Source: Cafeteria roenbergensis (lineage: Eukaryota; Sar; Bigyra; Bicosoecida; Cafeteriaceae). From it: a DNA stretch of 64,000 nt. Positions 44,601 to 50,700 of this stretch are shown here, piece by piece. Position 1 is the first letter of the stretch, and each line of letters begins with the position of its first letter. The translations under genes were made by a program, and so were the position numbers. Under the pieces are notes generated by a model. The model was not told where the DNA came from. It ran no database searches and saw only the letters and a list, made by a program, of their open reading frames with translations. The stretch is taken from the NCBI GenBank assembly GCA_008330645.1, contig VLTN01000006.1:1-64000 (forward strand), written 5' to 3'.

Positions 44601-46232
44601 GCCCTGGTACACCCGCCGCTCCCACGACCGGCGCACGCGGAAGCGCCGAGGAGCCAGCCTCACGTCCCGGGCGGCCCGCAGCTCCCGCCGCGGGGGCAGC
44701 GGCCACTGCGTCGGGACCATCAGCGGCTCTGCCAGCAGAGCCGCGTCGTCCCGGTCCTCCTCCGCGTCCGCTTGGTGGTCGGCCTCCCCCTCGGCGGCCA
44801 GCTGCTGCTCCCTCTCACCAAGGCGCTCCGCCGCGAAGCGGGTGGCGCGCAGCGCGTCGCCGCCTGCCAGCTCAGCGGGTCCGGCGGCCCCCTCCCGGCT
44901 GTGCTGGCCCAGCGGCCCGCCCGGCGGCGGCGGTTTCATGCCCGTTCCCCACACCCGCCGCTGCTCCTGCCGCTGTCTCCTGGCAATGCGGCGCAGGGCT
45001 GCCCGCCGCAGCGCCGCCCCGTCCTCCGAGCCCGCCAAGGCCTCCGCGATGGCCCTCTGCGAAGACCCGGCAGAGCCGGTGCGGAGCAGAGCCAGGGCGT
45101 CGCTCTGCCCTTCCAGCTCCGGCACAGCGTGCGCCGCTCTATCCAGCGCCGCAGCGAGAGATCTCGTGTTGGGCGGCAACCCGGAGCCAGCACCAGCGCC
45201 AGCGCCAGCGCCAGCGCCAGCGCCAGCGCCTGCACTGGCAGCGCGATTGCCGCTGCTGCTGCCGCCGCTGTCCGCTGGCCCCACTGCGAGCTCTGCCGGG
45301 TCCTCAGCTCTGCTTGCGGCCGCCTCAGCTGTGGCTTTCGCCTTGGCTCGTTGGAGGCGCCTTGCTCCGACCCGTCTGCTGCGGAAGGGTTTTAGCTCCT
45401 CCGCCCACTCCCCCTCCAGGTGAAGCGCCATCACGAACCGGTCAGGCACACCGGGCGCTCCCTTCCTGTGCTCTGCAAGCCGCCACTCGATTTGCAGGCC
45501 ACGGAGGTGGCATTGCTCGGCCAGCACAGCCACCGACGTCCGGCCTGTGGCCTCAATGAGCGACGCGGCGCCTCGCAGGCGGCGCGAGCGGCGGCACGCG
45601 ACGTCTGCGGCGCTGCCGGCCGCAGGCCTATCTTGCGGCAGGGCCACCCCGGGGCCCGGAAGCGAGCCCTCGTCGTCCACGGGGTGACGGCCGTGGCGCA
45701 GCATGTACACGAGGCTTAGGAATTCCGGAAACTCCAGCTCGCCGCTGCCGTCGGCGTCCAGGGCCTCGAGCAGGGCCGCCACGTCATCCAGCGCGGCCTC
45801 ATGGTCCTCGTGCTCGTCGACGATGGAAACCACCTCGGACAGGCTCAGGCCGCCGCTGTTGTCGTCATCAGCGGCGTCAAACGCGTCAAGCAGGTCCACA
45901 AGGTCCAGCGGCGAGAATGCGTTCTTGAGTGCCGACGGAAGCTGGCGGATGCGAACATCAAACCGCTGCGCCATAGCGCCCGTCATGTCAACCACCCCTT
46001 GGCGCGAGCCCGCCACGCGCCCAGCGCCTCTGCCTGCGCCCCCCAGGGCCGAAATGCCGCCTTCGCGCCCTGCACTGCCCCCGAGTCCCGCAGTCGTCTC
46101 GCCCCCGTCGGTGCGGCTGGTGAGCCCGCCCATTGTGCGGGCCGTGCCGAGCTGCGACGACCGCCCGGTCAGGCCACCCGCGCCGGTGCTCTCCGTCCGG
46201 GCGGACACGCCGCCTGTCCGCGAGGTGTCCAT
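29664..46232 (-). CDS. Giant EF-hand / dsRBD-like / ankyrin / glycine-rich multidomain protein
   Basis: A single uninterrupted frame of 5,522 codons from ATG 46232 (MDTSRTGG) to TAG 29664-29666. The frame stays open upstream to a GTG at 46322, so the start is not certain. Domains in order: EF-hand loops DDDNSGGLSLSE (122-133) and DADGSGELEFPE (159-170); dsRBD-like segments (~230-297 and ~511-567, the latter with GIGKSTRAAKDAAARRAL); two W-rich helical motifs (~575-625, ~740-785); ankyrin repeats (~2524-2661, ~3017-3085); a glycine-rich domain in three parts (~4094-4160, 4247-4354, 4714-4781); YDxxGxW repeats (~4409-4531). Long disordered Ser/Ala/Gly/Glu linkers separate them. No signal peptide is seen, so it is probably intracellular. 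A calcium-responsive RNA-binding scaffold is possible, but the function is unknown. Confidence 0.8.
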   Translation of the reverse strand: MDTSRTGGVSARTESTGAGGLTGRSSQLGTARTMGGLTSRTDGGETTAGLGGSAGREGGISALGGAGRGAGRVAGSRQGVVDMTGAMAQRFDVRIRQLPSALKNAFSPLDLVDLLDAFDAADDDNSGGLSLSEVVSIVDEHEDHEAALDDVAALLEALDADGSGELEFPEFLSLVYMLRHGRHPVDDEGSLPGPGVALPQDRPAAGSAADVACRRSRRLRGAASLIEATGRTSVAVLAEQCHLRGLQIEWRLAEHRKGAPGVPDRFVMALHLEGEWAEELKPFRSRRVGARRLQRAKAKATAEAAASRAEDPAELAVGPADSGGSSSGNRAASAGAGAGAGAGAGAGAGSGLPPNTRSLAAALDRAAHAVPELEGQSDALALLRTGSAGSSQRAIAEALAGSEDGAALRRAALRRIARRQRQEQRRVWGTGMKPPPPGGPLGQHSREGAAGPAELAGGDALRATRFAAERLGEREQQLAAEGEADHQADAEEDRDDAALLAEPLMVPTQWPLPPRRELRAARDVRLAPRRFRVRRSWERRVYQGIGKSTRAAKDAAARRALARLRPWLPGLSLAEGEIPAAWLQWAEDNLWRGVPAEEVLAIVARKGFCPARCAAMMQLVEAAASLREAMGFAPYRLSRRRGRRADWAVAPAPLPRPAGPAEEAAPRRVAPPGTGGAAELRWDASLPGSGQVEQAGEAPPTAWQSAAASVQSAPSTARGSAVRAGGGSPLIKPSDSLSQLRALPDGWASWVKAQRARGVPGLALMQLMLRSGLDPAAHPGLVQRLAGHGPGGDVSAGAAGRAARARSKLHAPRGIARKQVRLAVSAAAREAELLRHRAERVAHKEVVLAAEAVAHAQRELRGGGGEGGALWAAFEAARERLLAVVDPAAAALATVQSAVELAAQNDALNALEQGGLSGAWAASAEPPAPGPGVAEALRVADALDRPDQVGGAAAASGCSGGETAPDRAGRSGESTLGSWQNGGAASGGGSSVLDGSGKRGGPNDAGSGAARGGEGLDSERGAGAGDAAAAGALDVVASAAARGEATDDGDLGAGGSSSRGSGDDSDGRGGDARSGDDSDGSGGGGSGGRAWTAGAGAAPDPVRAANAGSAGSGGSSPLWDDGPGDGRAGASMPSLSSLHTTDAERDGTRMDGEAGGMASPSQLEHEPGGAGGARGPDGSWDAPAAARVAAGGAVAVSTREVQVGDVVVQGRGRDTDLWRLFQAENEAEQEEKARLRAAHGRGVEAGEAGWGDAPAGGADGLDRQSWDSGQEGEQDAEWRGAGAGGGELALPGRADADESDEQEDAAAAASDGAGAEQRGGAGDVFDEDEASSSSSGRTSPSGGSSGGGEAPQPPRGFGSRGTGAAGSGGRGRRRRKHKRSKQPLLRAASRSRGIESSLVRSSSRHGSLVRSDSLARASTQARLAPGFSSPMAASAVMEGRSPSLWAEGDAAGGSTIASSKAHGRAEQAAAESQAGDDASVVRHTAARGGLATAADMFNQAFEEAAAAEDEVAAVRGEAARARAQREADAAALNRHQFSRSALSSPSASVAELGTLEGGAALGDSSPEAGSPLHLPRPRGAAASFSSAGGQVGTGLGARPRLPSDSLGPLPASGSVSRPHTGGASVAVPRGPRSPLAVSSGGGTERRHWPSRGSKATAEGQRSQSPSSRDLAPRRPGTAEDFELRGGGSLELPASRRPGTASERHPRAVLRSASFAVRSSQRVGGAGGAGGAGGGGTGAGGGEGSLGPGSGVRPRLRRLAPTGSLRIMASHHSSRQPLPATLVSPLAGSVPGQSQAGTATGSVSGSASAVMVPAGLSPSPSIVAAARNRRAGSSAPRGGRSSGAGGRGPSGSASADRRSQSLRDTFADPGFAGPSAMLPLGPTADGPVFPAGDAARAASAVADSLAAGAGRPPRAELRSRGRTPGTPALFERVDGSRGHGPWHGRGMGAGPTQAGVNDRGLPPSRGATRPLLQAAAAEEAGTVVPAGYRAATHASLGFSHALDYDYADEAAVAAMAAAGRGAGSARNGTGHGAHRSRTWLPGADTAPGLDPARPWRDAEERGSQQVRELRAALASGARLPPELLPPAPRTAAAADIRTAPPGALPHVQLQAPSWMVPLQTLGASDAAMHQRQLALATMAARGPSGFHLGWAPTPSHPAASGSRAVPALAAALGASADPAPRVAGTRSPGFFTAGLPLVPEGGPLDVWASRPTEAAADGSAALDLGRVSAAGWRGSQARATELADTTLAALQGGNALSRALGGSGLLQPAGPAGSVPPVAAKASRATLHSAVVNAVRAGMHVSHAAPTAAAAAERASATDTWRGLLETGGRLAPLLAVVPLVTLPRPRRPAGFDSAGSGSRPEKRAQREAAAGRRGPEPASGASGLAGGGDGHWDADAAAAEAGKTGPSLSGEFATAFRSATDHAERPGVVGGDGPAQATFADASLGILADGTYGLDKPASLETRRHLLARARTLGQRGSAGSAPTGGSAWAGEEEEGNDATAAWAAGQAEPRGEPAGLGAAADPGDELGMSLWGAARRGEADSALRFLIGGQDPSEPSPERGDPPLVLAARAGHAEVVAMLLAAGADPDGRDAAGRSALHHAAARGDARMAGLLVSRGLAAVGCRDSYGELPIHAAAEGGHLGLLRLLMHHSRRCLLGYTRSPRFVARCQELFDEALLARLDKWQRQVYRLGWFHADFLSLLGGLFDDYDRQLAENARWVELREGLSARYGSHVPPPVWPPRRPGRRLRKRTRLLRRGLFGAKGRTRHQGGEGNRGDGEEDSGDDAERAADGSGRSGARSLKAARGRVGVRGDLLNVARGLEPDDHDSLASSGSEIDEAASRLGADDSEDALSFGSQSPRSEAGDADVRRQRRLRQLAASRARKRKREARRLGLTLDQQDEAAGPPPDADAELTRGGSGGESSEPTDEQASESSDQSTDDSDGEPRLPPPGDPVALVRLVFGDAAVAMPHPASVLPRVLSARMTSSAVAVGILRIAGTGASEDDAVSPAVFAQLMAASLFALLSHAPSRRGRTPLHCAAAPNVGLTRPAHILTAQALVNEYGAEMTVGDIAGATPLDCVMRRVRMRAQAEWAVLAAVTDTGRHRDSSGDGTRASDAAAQSRGPASRHGLGRALQASKGDASAGKGAQAVWDRATSSDWGLDAATRELRSLGAGAASRALKKLLETAEARQRLLRAATEAREQERDAARVKAAERSQRELLAKVAQAGAQALREAESLGLVGQPSTLRSSLPRSPAPAAGRPGDRCVAPRPCTAPMGLLAAARERLAEGAPEHDTELRLLVTPRGRGDRSAGDVQPGQGDAGSSSPGGEGLSRAPSEFASGFSSASTSRLGGSPRRQSAGQAAAGHSAPQRRKDGPSSSGAATSRLSAPASGDSAFAADSADGQARSPRHALSAYSSSSSSSSSRDSAPLFGHSDGSRDEVTVRLAGRRRRACSSGAAELGERTGHRAVIPSAVRSPTADAMPSFEQAHVLADGGDDALALRANLEASGVAPELLDALERAALAWPPSARQSVSDQGGPLSARAVGEPEAAETGATSAGSEPTDQQASRGRAARVSAPPRPSLSLSLLPAVAKLPASGVTARSAPGAKSARSVGTVRFADEARAGSAAAPRTARRASTDVTEGGASAMFAQITSLAPLPSAAQVSAQAIAEVAAGARLDPIVVVSSSSAAAGHASGSSLQALGPDANSSSDLATMSQGVPATGPSSLGPEEAVMTGPAAHLLRDLLLGGDEPADDESASASERAEANRGTPSSAFAGGSPARSSDLLTGRSRNSHPRSGRSMEVGATGESPWHEAATPPSARCEGKDAQLSARSASSQGGGTGLVAMEPSMPDSMLDGASSFASGSDGGASPLHSLESVAQSDGAPGNGEPLLMQGSGSFAQPTAAAPIASSPRLRPADAPRPSAGLSPVPRIGPPKRAQTADELIARLEERGARFHFDVPLLALLKTAASRQAAGIRVSDWADGKWLGERERLVWDRLHSPLRLVELEGVPMTVAEWQRFGARLLESKRFLVQRAAARIREVRTEENRIAAMLEQDPERLVLSDVPGSGALIPVKHRRAERAEFLRSLGIRRFSVAGRHVLRVPPTVREVMLQVWGGGGGGGRSRDGVGGDGGGGAYVETIVQVRGGDELVIVVGEGGKGGQLGYPEDDAERALKDALRRIEASTRAADASGEDPVRATKVAAVSEGLDPESSVRLLELMAQHAHRLTDAMAMELASLLERERQRFRVRSVAGGAPGGGEGRSGNRTFASGSGGGFSAVYLRRRTLRERKQWKRAYPGAWEEAAAERLGAPPAPEAEDAANGQLLALAGGGGGGGTRPGRPGGAAYASVGGWRGPVVRAGAGEEAHVVDSEAAVWGLVEAADPSLLGEGSEAGHAGAATTPRASQVPSAPAGASHGFYGSDGRWVPYDPEAAEAAMGASAPGPSGEYDETGAWVPAADAGAWGKGAAPGAASSGVGSEDGFYDADGTWTRWTDIGEYDADGNWVLHDGSGWYDPAGDYWPAPGQDADSWWDDARSADGPEAGDGAYGEGGGVSAAGGGASAPEEAKEGGAQTGGAGGHRPAGQPRADSAGGGGGSARARASEDGGPGSGRAAVADWSSSDDEGAGRGAGRDAKALARMGPVPAGVGGEQEQADRRQVRQARRRKQLTQVARAMARQNRRERRRIARAQRRQERAAMVARLNATVTAIWEEDPLRSAGDGGLLAGGKGGFEGGCDGAALAGGAGSDFGGGGGGGLFGGGGGGATSGIAGGGGGGSSFAQARPRMDPQHVRLHGARYDPLLLCGRGRRPGGALPPTAGTLFVGGSMPLPRGDLSPRRLATVLASEAAAAAAAAAAPGAAPTGVGVLNTAPGLRQGRPSHEAAPVANTPRLTTGLAAAWRRPPSAGVAGQHGVRGPLTVRPLGGSETAAAEGRQLVALAPGAGARPASVPWQDALFRASRRRGGGGGDGSLWSRAGVAEAPAGEPWVSVLDGGANDPGADPEEAPFAYLAVEVPEACGVDPLDKLGRPVGEGGVGAPERAGAASVPGAGWTAADSAVADGVSGHMQRPLPQPGAPGCVVVRFPGHYRAPLNRPAAQRAPEPDDGFGEADQARSRTWQGAEVMEVPFPGVAPRSQRSRRLADREDVLFMGTGAALAEGGSGVAGGLPPPVAPYSRAGLLAPLGEQAASGRGHAGHSPRAGPSAIPAPFQGVLALPGSDTATEAMGTAQFLAAGGSVGVWRSTLSRGRAGAGARRLAHEASQGAGGGTLYQRSAVAGIAGQPQQGGKHPPGGGLGGVAGVRPSSAQRARLAAALELAADTGALGVAAAGGHIRRSRPTDRGNARPVAGPVVVNGYNNVAAEAVAAAQQAVNRLPEWDAEGRSLAAAAAAGIPKQALERATLRAEASVSALRSLPDPSVAQTLRGGSEGQASAQAGSLAQATDPAGGPPPGWRPSNTAQVRRANKPVPGYYGKDGLPRAAAWRPPDPALPLEALRGLALEADAVAEAAEKSRASHAASAQRARLEGRVP
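35968..35994. repeat. GAG trinucleotide run (codes for poly-Ser on the minus strand)
   Basis: About nine GAG triplets on the plus strand read as a serine run on the minus-strand frame of the multidomain gene. Confidence 0.85.
45188..45230. repeat. GCCAGC hexamer microsatellite (codes for an Ala-Gly run)
   Basis: About seven tandem GCCAGC-type hexamers lie in the coding frame and encode alternating Ala and Gly between the two dsRBD-like segments. Confidence 0.85.
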
Positions 46233-46515
46233 GGCCCGCGCGTCCCCGCCGTTTGCCGGCGCGCTCGCGGGCTGCTCCGAAGCCGCCGGCGCACTGGCAG
46301 CTGCACCACGCGCGCCGCGCACGCGTTCAGCTAGACCCGACCTCCCTGCACTAGTGGGGCCGGGATAGCTGGCGCTCGCCGCCTCGCGGCCGTGCGGGCC
46401 AGGTGGCCCTCTCGGAGGGGAGCGCTGGCCGCCGCAAGCTCAACCGCAAACGACCGGCAGAGCTGCCGTGGGCCGCGGGCCGCAGCCGCCGCACTCGGCG
46501 CCCGGGCCGCGCGCG
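46233..46515. promoter_or_regulatory. Probable divergent promoter region (283 bp)
   Basis: This is the whole gap between the ATG of the minus-strand multidomain gene and the ATG of the plus-strand IPT/saposin gene. It must hold the 5' untranslated regions and probably the core promoters of both. It is GC-rich with no clear TATA element. Confidence 0.5.
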
Positions 46516-47373
46516 ATGCGGCTGCCGCTGGTCCTCCTTGCGCTAGGGTGCGTCGTGCGGCAGGTGCCAGCGCTGCAGCCCAGGATCACGCGTGTGGCGC
46601 CTGACCGCGGGTACCGCTCGGGCGGCTTTCGCATTCGCCTCGACGGCGAGAACCTCGTGTTCCTGCCGAACCAGGCCCAGGTCATGGTTGGCATCCTGCC
46701 GTGCACGGACGTGCGGGTGGAGGCCCCATGGGCCGCGATTTCGTGCCTGGCGCCGGCGTGCCCTGGGTGCAACGTTGAAAACGTCATTGTCAACATTGGC
46801 GGCCAGCTCACCAACACCCTGCCGCTCCGGTACACGGGCATCTGCGAGGGTCCGCAGCTGCTGGAGAACAAGCCGCGCGTGAAGCTTCCGGCCATGTACT
46901 CGGGGGCCGAGAACTGCACCATCTGCAGGCTCCTCATCTCCGGGGCCCTCTCGGCAGTGCCCGACCGCGTCAGCTACGAGTCGCTGCGCATTGCCATGCG
47001 GGACATTTGCGGGTCGCCCCTGGTTCGGGAGTTCAAGATGCTGGACCCGGCCTGCAAGCACAACATGCGCGACTATTTCGTACCGGTGAGCAAGGCGTCT
47101 CGGGTGCAAGGCCCGGGACTCCGCTGTCGCGCGCTGCTGTGAGAGCTGGGCTTCGGTGCCTCATCGGTGATCTTTTCGTCAATGCAATGACGTGCTCGCT
47201 TGCCTGCCGGCCCGCAGTGCGCTGCATTGCTCTTTGCGGAGCAGGACCAACTGCTGGACGCGATCTGGAGCCAATGGAACTCGCTGTACGACCTTGGAGG
47301 GCTGACAGACTACGCCTGCAGGCAGGTGGGGCGGTGCGGCGGCGCGGTGGGCCCCGACCCAGAGGAGGTTTAG
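46516..47373 (+). CDS. Secreted IPT/TIG plus saposin-B domain protein (two exons)
   Basis: Exons 46516-47085 and 47218-47373 join in phase 0 to give 241 residues. ATG 46516 is chosen over 46468 because it places a classical signal peptide (MRLPLVLLALGCVVRQVPA) at the start. Residues ~21-107 form an IPT/TIG immunoglobulin-like domain (PRITRVAPDRGYRSGG, then LDGENL, GILPCTDV, ISCLAP). Residues ~134-230 give the saposin-B cysteine pattern C134-x2-C137, C165, C180, C224, C230, which only becomes complete after splicing, plus an extra C191. Asn133 lies in an NCT sequon. Saposin-like domains bind or disturb lipids; the IPT domain suggests an extracellular binding role. The specific ligand is unknown. 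Confidence 0.85.
47086..47217 (+). other. Intron of the IPT/saposin gene
   Basis: The donor CCG|GTGAGC and acceptor CCCGCAG|TGC remove 132 bp in phase 0. Splicing joins NMRDYFVP to CAALLFAEQD and supplies the last two saposin cysteines. Confidence 0.88.
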
Positions 47374-47781
47374 GGAGCCTTGGAAGCTGTGACGGAGCAC
47401 GCTGCTCGGCTGGTGGTGAGCAGCCCGAACGGCCGGTGGCGTGTGGCAGGGCTGCGGCGGCGGGCTAGAGCTCTGAGCGGGTCGCTCGCAGACGGCATGT
47501 TGGCGGTGGATGCAGAGGCAGGTGCCGATGCACAGGCGCAGGCGCTGGCGCAGGCGCAGGTGCTGGCGCAGGCGCAGGCGCAGGCGCAGGCGCAGGCGCG
47601 CTCGCCGCGCCGCTCAAACACGCGATTTGGGGGCGCTCTATCACTGCAGCGCGGATCCGTACCGCTTCGCTTCAAGGGAGCTTGAGCAACCATCGCACGC
47701 CCAAGCGCGCTCGGCGCGGGCATGCGCGTGCTCGGCGGCTGGGAACGGGGCAGCCTTCCACGTCGCAAGCAGGGGCGCGCC
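47374..47781. other. Tail-to-tail spacer (408 bp)
   Basis: The spacer holds the 3' ends of the convergent IPT/saposin and PI4-kinase genes. No additional gene is seen. Its main feature is a GC-rich hexamer repeat. No canonical AATAAA was seen on either strand in a quick reading. Confidence 0.6.
47532..47604. repeat. CAGGCG hexamer minisatellite
   Basis: About twelve CAGGCG hexamers with a few CTGGCG and CAGGTG variants lie in the spacer between two convergent genes. Confidence 0.88.
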
Positions 47782-50700
47782 TCACTGGAACGCCTCCGAG
47801 TGGATGCCGTTCTGCAGGCGCTGGATGCCGTCGTACAGGGCGGTGGTGGAGGTTGTGCGAGCTTCCTTGACACGAGCCCGCCAGTGCTGCAGCGCGTCGG
47901 CGGGGCCGAGGTCCGGGCGGAGGCGACTCCTGAACTCGCGAAGCGTGTGGCCGAAGTGGAAGCACGGAAGGCCCGAGTCGGCCGACGAGCAGACGAGCGC
48001 CTCCAGGAGCGGCCGCTGACGCCGCGCCTCCATGTAGGCGCGCGCGGACATCTCCACGAACCGGATGAACGGCTCCGAGGATGTGGAGCCTCCCAAGACG
48101 TTGATCATTTGGGGCGTGATTTTGAATGCGGCCTTTTCGAAGCCCAGGTTGCCGCCCGGCGAGATGCCGAGGAGGAATCCAAAATCGATGTGAACCAGAT
48201 GCCCTGCCCCGTCAACGAGAATGTTTCCGTTGTGCCGATCCTTGATCCAGAGCGCGTAGCAAACCACCGCGTAGGCGGCCATGGAGCGCTGAAGGTTGCG
48301 CTGCGCCGCCTCGAACGCTGCCTCGTCCGGCCGCCCGTACCGCGCTCTGAACAAGTGGTAGATTGACGGGTACCCGAGCCCGCGGCCCATTTCGTCGAGC
48401 GACACCACGTCCGGCACAACCTCGAGCATGCCCCCCTCCGCCGCCTCCCGGCCCACTCGCGAGGGCAGCACCTCGTAGGGCTTGAGGAAGAGGCCGGTGC
48501 CCAGCGCCGAGAAGGCCTGGTCCAGGGCCTTGATCACCTGCAGCGCAAGCGCGTCCTGCCGGCAGTCGTCGAACACCTTGAAGATGACCGCCTTCTCGCC
48601 GACGCGCTCCTCCTCCACGCCGGCGCCGTCGTCCTCGCTCGACTCGCCGTCCCCGCCGCCGGCAAAGCCGTCGTTGTCGTCGCTGGCATCAGCCTCGTCG
48701 TCGTCGTCCTCCTCCAGGTGGCCGTCCTCCTCTCCGCTGCTGGCGCCGCCGTCGCTGCCCCCGCTGAGCCTCATCCGGCCGAAGCTTCGCAGCGCGGCCC
48801 CCATGCGGCCGAGCATTGACGCGCGCTTCGGCCGTGGGCCGGCGGCGGCCGTGTGCCCGGCGGCTGCCCCCCGAGCACCAGCGCGCTTCGGCCTGGGGGG
48901 CCGCTTCGCCGCAGCGGAGGAGGCCGAACGCTCCCTGGCCCCGGCTGCCGGTTCAACGCTGCCTGGCCGGGCTGCGGCTCCCGAGACGTCGTCAGCCCTG
49001 CTGGCTGACTCAGCCTCGCTTCGCGAGCCAGCGCTGCCGCTGCCGCTGCCGCTGCCAACGCCGCCGACGACGACGCCCCCTGCTGCGCCGACGTGCCGCT
49101 CCAGCGTGGCCCTCGCCTCCGCAGCAGCAGCCTCGCCGTCGTCGTCGTCGACGTCGCCGTCGTCGAAGCCGTCATCGGCACCGTGGCGTTCGCCGTCGCC
49201 GTCGGCACGCTCCGCTTCGTCGTCGCGCCCGTCGGCGCGGCCCTCGTCCTCCGCCTCGTCGATGGGCAGGGAGGCGCCGGCGCCACCACCGGCCAGCGCA
49301 GCGCTTGCCCCTGCCCCTGCAGCGGCGCTGGCAGCGGCGCTGGCTGCGATGCCTGCTGCGCCTGCGTGGCGGGCAGCGGGGAGGGAATCGCCGCCGGCAG
49401 ACCCGGCGGCGCGATCCGCCTCAGAGCCGCTGCGAGCTCTCCCGCGCCTGCTTCGGCTGCTCTCGTCGTCCTCGTCCGCCTCCAGCACGTCAGCCAGGCC
49501 GCTGCCCGAGGCCGGCCTGCCTGCCCCCTCTGCGCGCCCTCCCGCGGCGCCCACGGCCGAGCGCATGCTTCGAGTGACCTTGCCCATGCTGCGCGCGACG
49601 GCGCGCGCACCCTTCGTCACGCCGCTCACCATCGACCTGCCAGCCTCTGCCAGTGTCTGGTTGGCAAGGCCGCGTTGCACGCGCAGGCTCTGGTTCAGCA
49701 TGGCAGACCGCGCTTGGAGGGCGCCCAGCCGGCCCGGGCTGGCCGCAGACGCAATGGTCCCCGAGGCGTTGTCGGCCGCCCAGGCGCGGGCGGGCGAGGC
49801 AAGGTCGGCCGAGTCCTCGGCCAGCGCCGCCAGCGCCTCGGCAACCACGTCGCACCACGAGCCCTCGACTTCCAAGAGGCCCACGCTGTCCAGCGCGTTG
49901 GCGCCCAGCGGCTCCGTGGGAGTCGGGTCGCAGGCAGACAGGCCGGAGGCCCCCTCCGGCTTGCAAGCGCCCTCTCCGCCCGCGGGCGAAGCCCGTCCGG
50001 CCGGCGAGTCGTCCGGCGCACCGGGCGCCTCGAGCGCCTGCAGCGAGGGTCCGCCGCTTCCCACGAAGCTGCTCGCGCGAGAGCGGGACCCCGGGGAGGT
50101 GGAGGATGCAGAAACGTCAAACACGACGGCTGCCAGGGCAAGCGCAGCATGCACCCGCGACACCGCCACGGGCGCGTCGCCCAGAAGCCGCTGAAGGGAA
50201 GAGCTGCGGCCGGTCCCGTCCGCGTTCTCGACCACGATGCTGTCCGGGCCGTCGAACGGGGTGACGGCGAATTTGATCAGGAACGGACACTTGGCGGCAG
50301 ACTGCATCGGCCGGCCAGACGTCGCGTCGATGGAGATGACCCGCAGCCGCTCAGCCACAGGGAGGAAGAGGACGGGGTCGAAGCACGTGCCGGGCGGGCC
50401 GGCGGGCTCGATGGCGCGCGACCCGGCAACCACAGCCAGGGAGGCGACCTCTGCGGAGAGAAGCGCTCTCAGCGCCCTGAGGGAGAGCATCACGGGGACG
50501 GGGCGACCGGAAGCCGCGGAGAGGGCGGCCGCCTCCGCCACCACCGCTGCGTGCGCGATGCGTGCCTCGTCGGCGACCACCATGCTGGAGGCCTTCCGCA
50601 CCGCGCGGGCGGCGCGCTCGCGGCGCTCCAGAGGCAGGAGTGCCCATGCCCACGCCAGCGCCCCCGCTCGGCCGGAGGCGTGGCCCTCGGTGGGGCAGGA

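Noticed and set aside
46233-46322. GTG at 46322 as the start of the multidomain protein
   Set aside because: GTG starts are rare in nuclear genes; the first ATG of the frame is at 46232.
46468-46515. Upstream ATG at 46468 as the start of the IPT/saposin protein
   Set aside because: It would bury the signal peptide behind 16 polar and proline-rich residues; ATG 46516 gives a clean leader.
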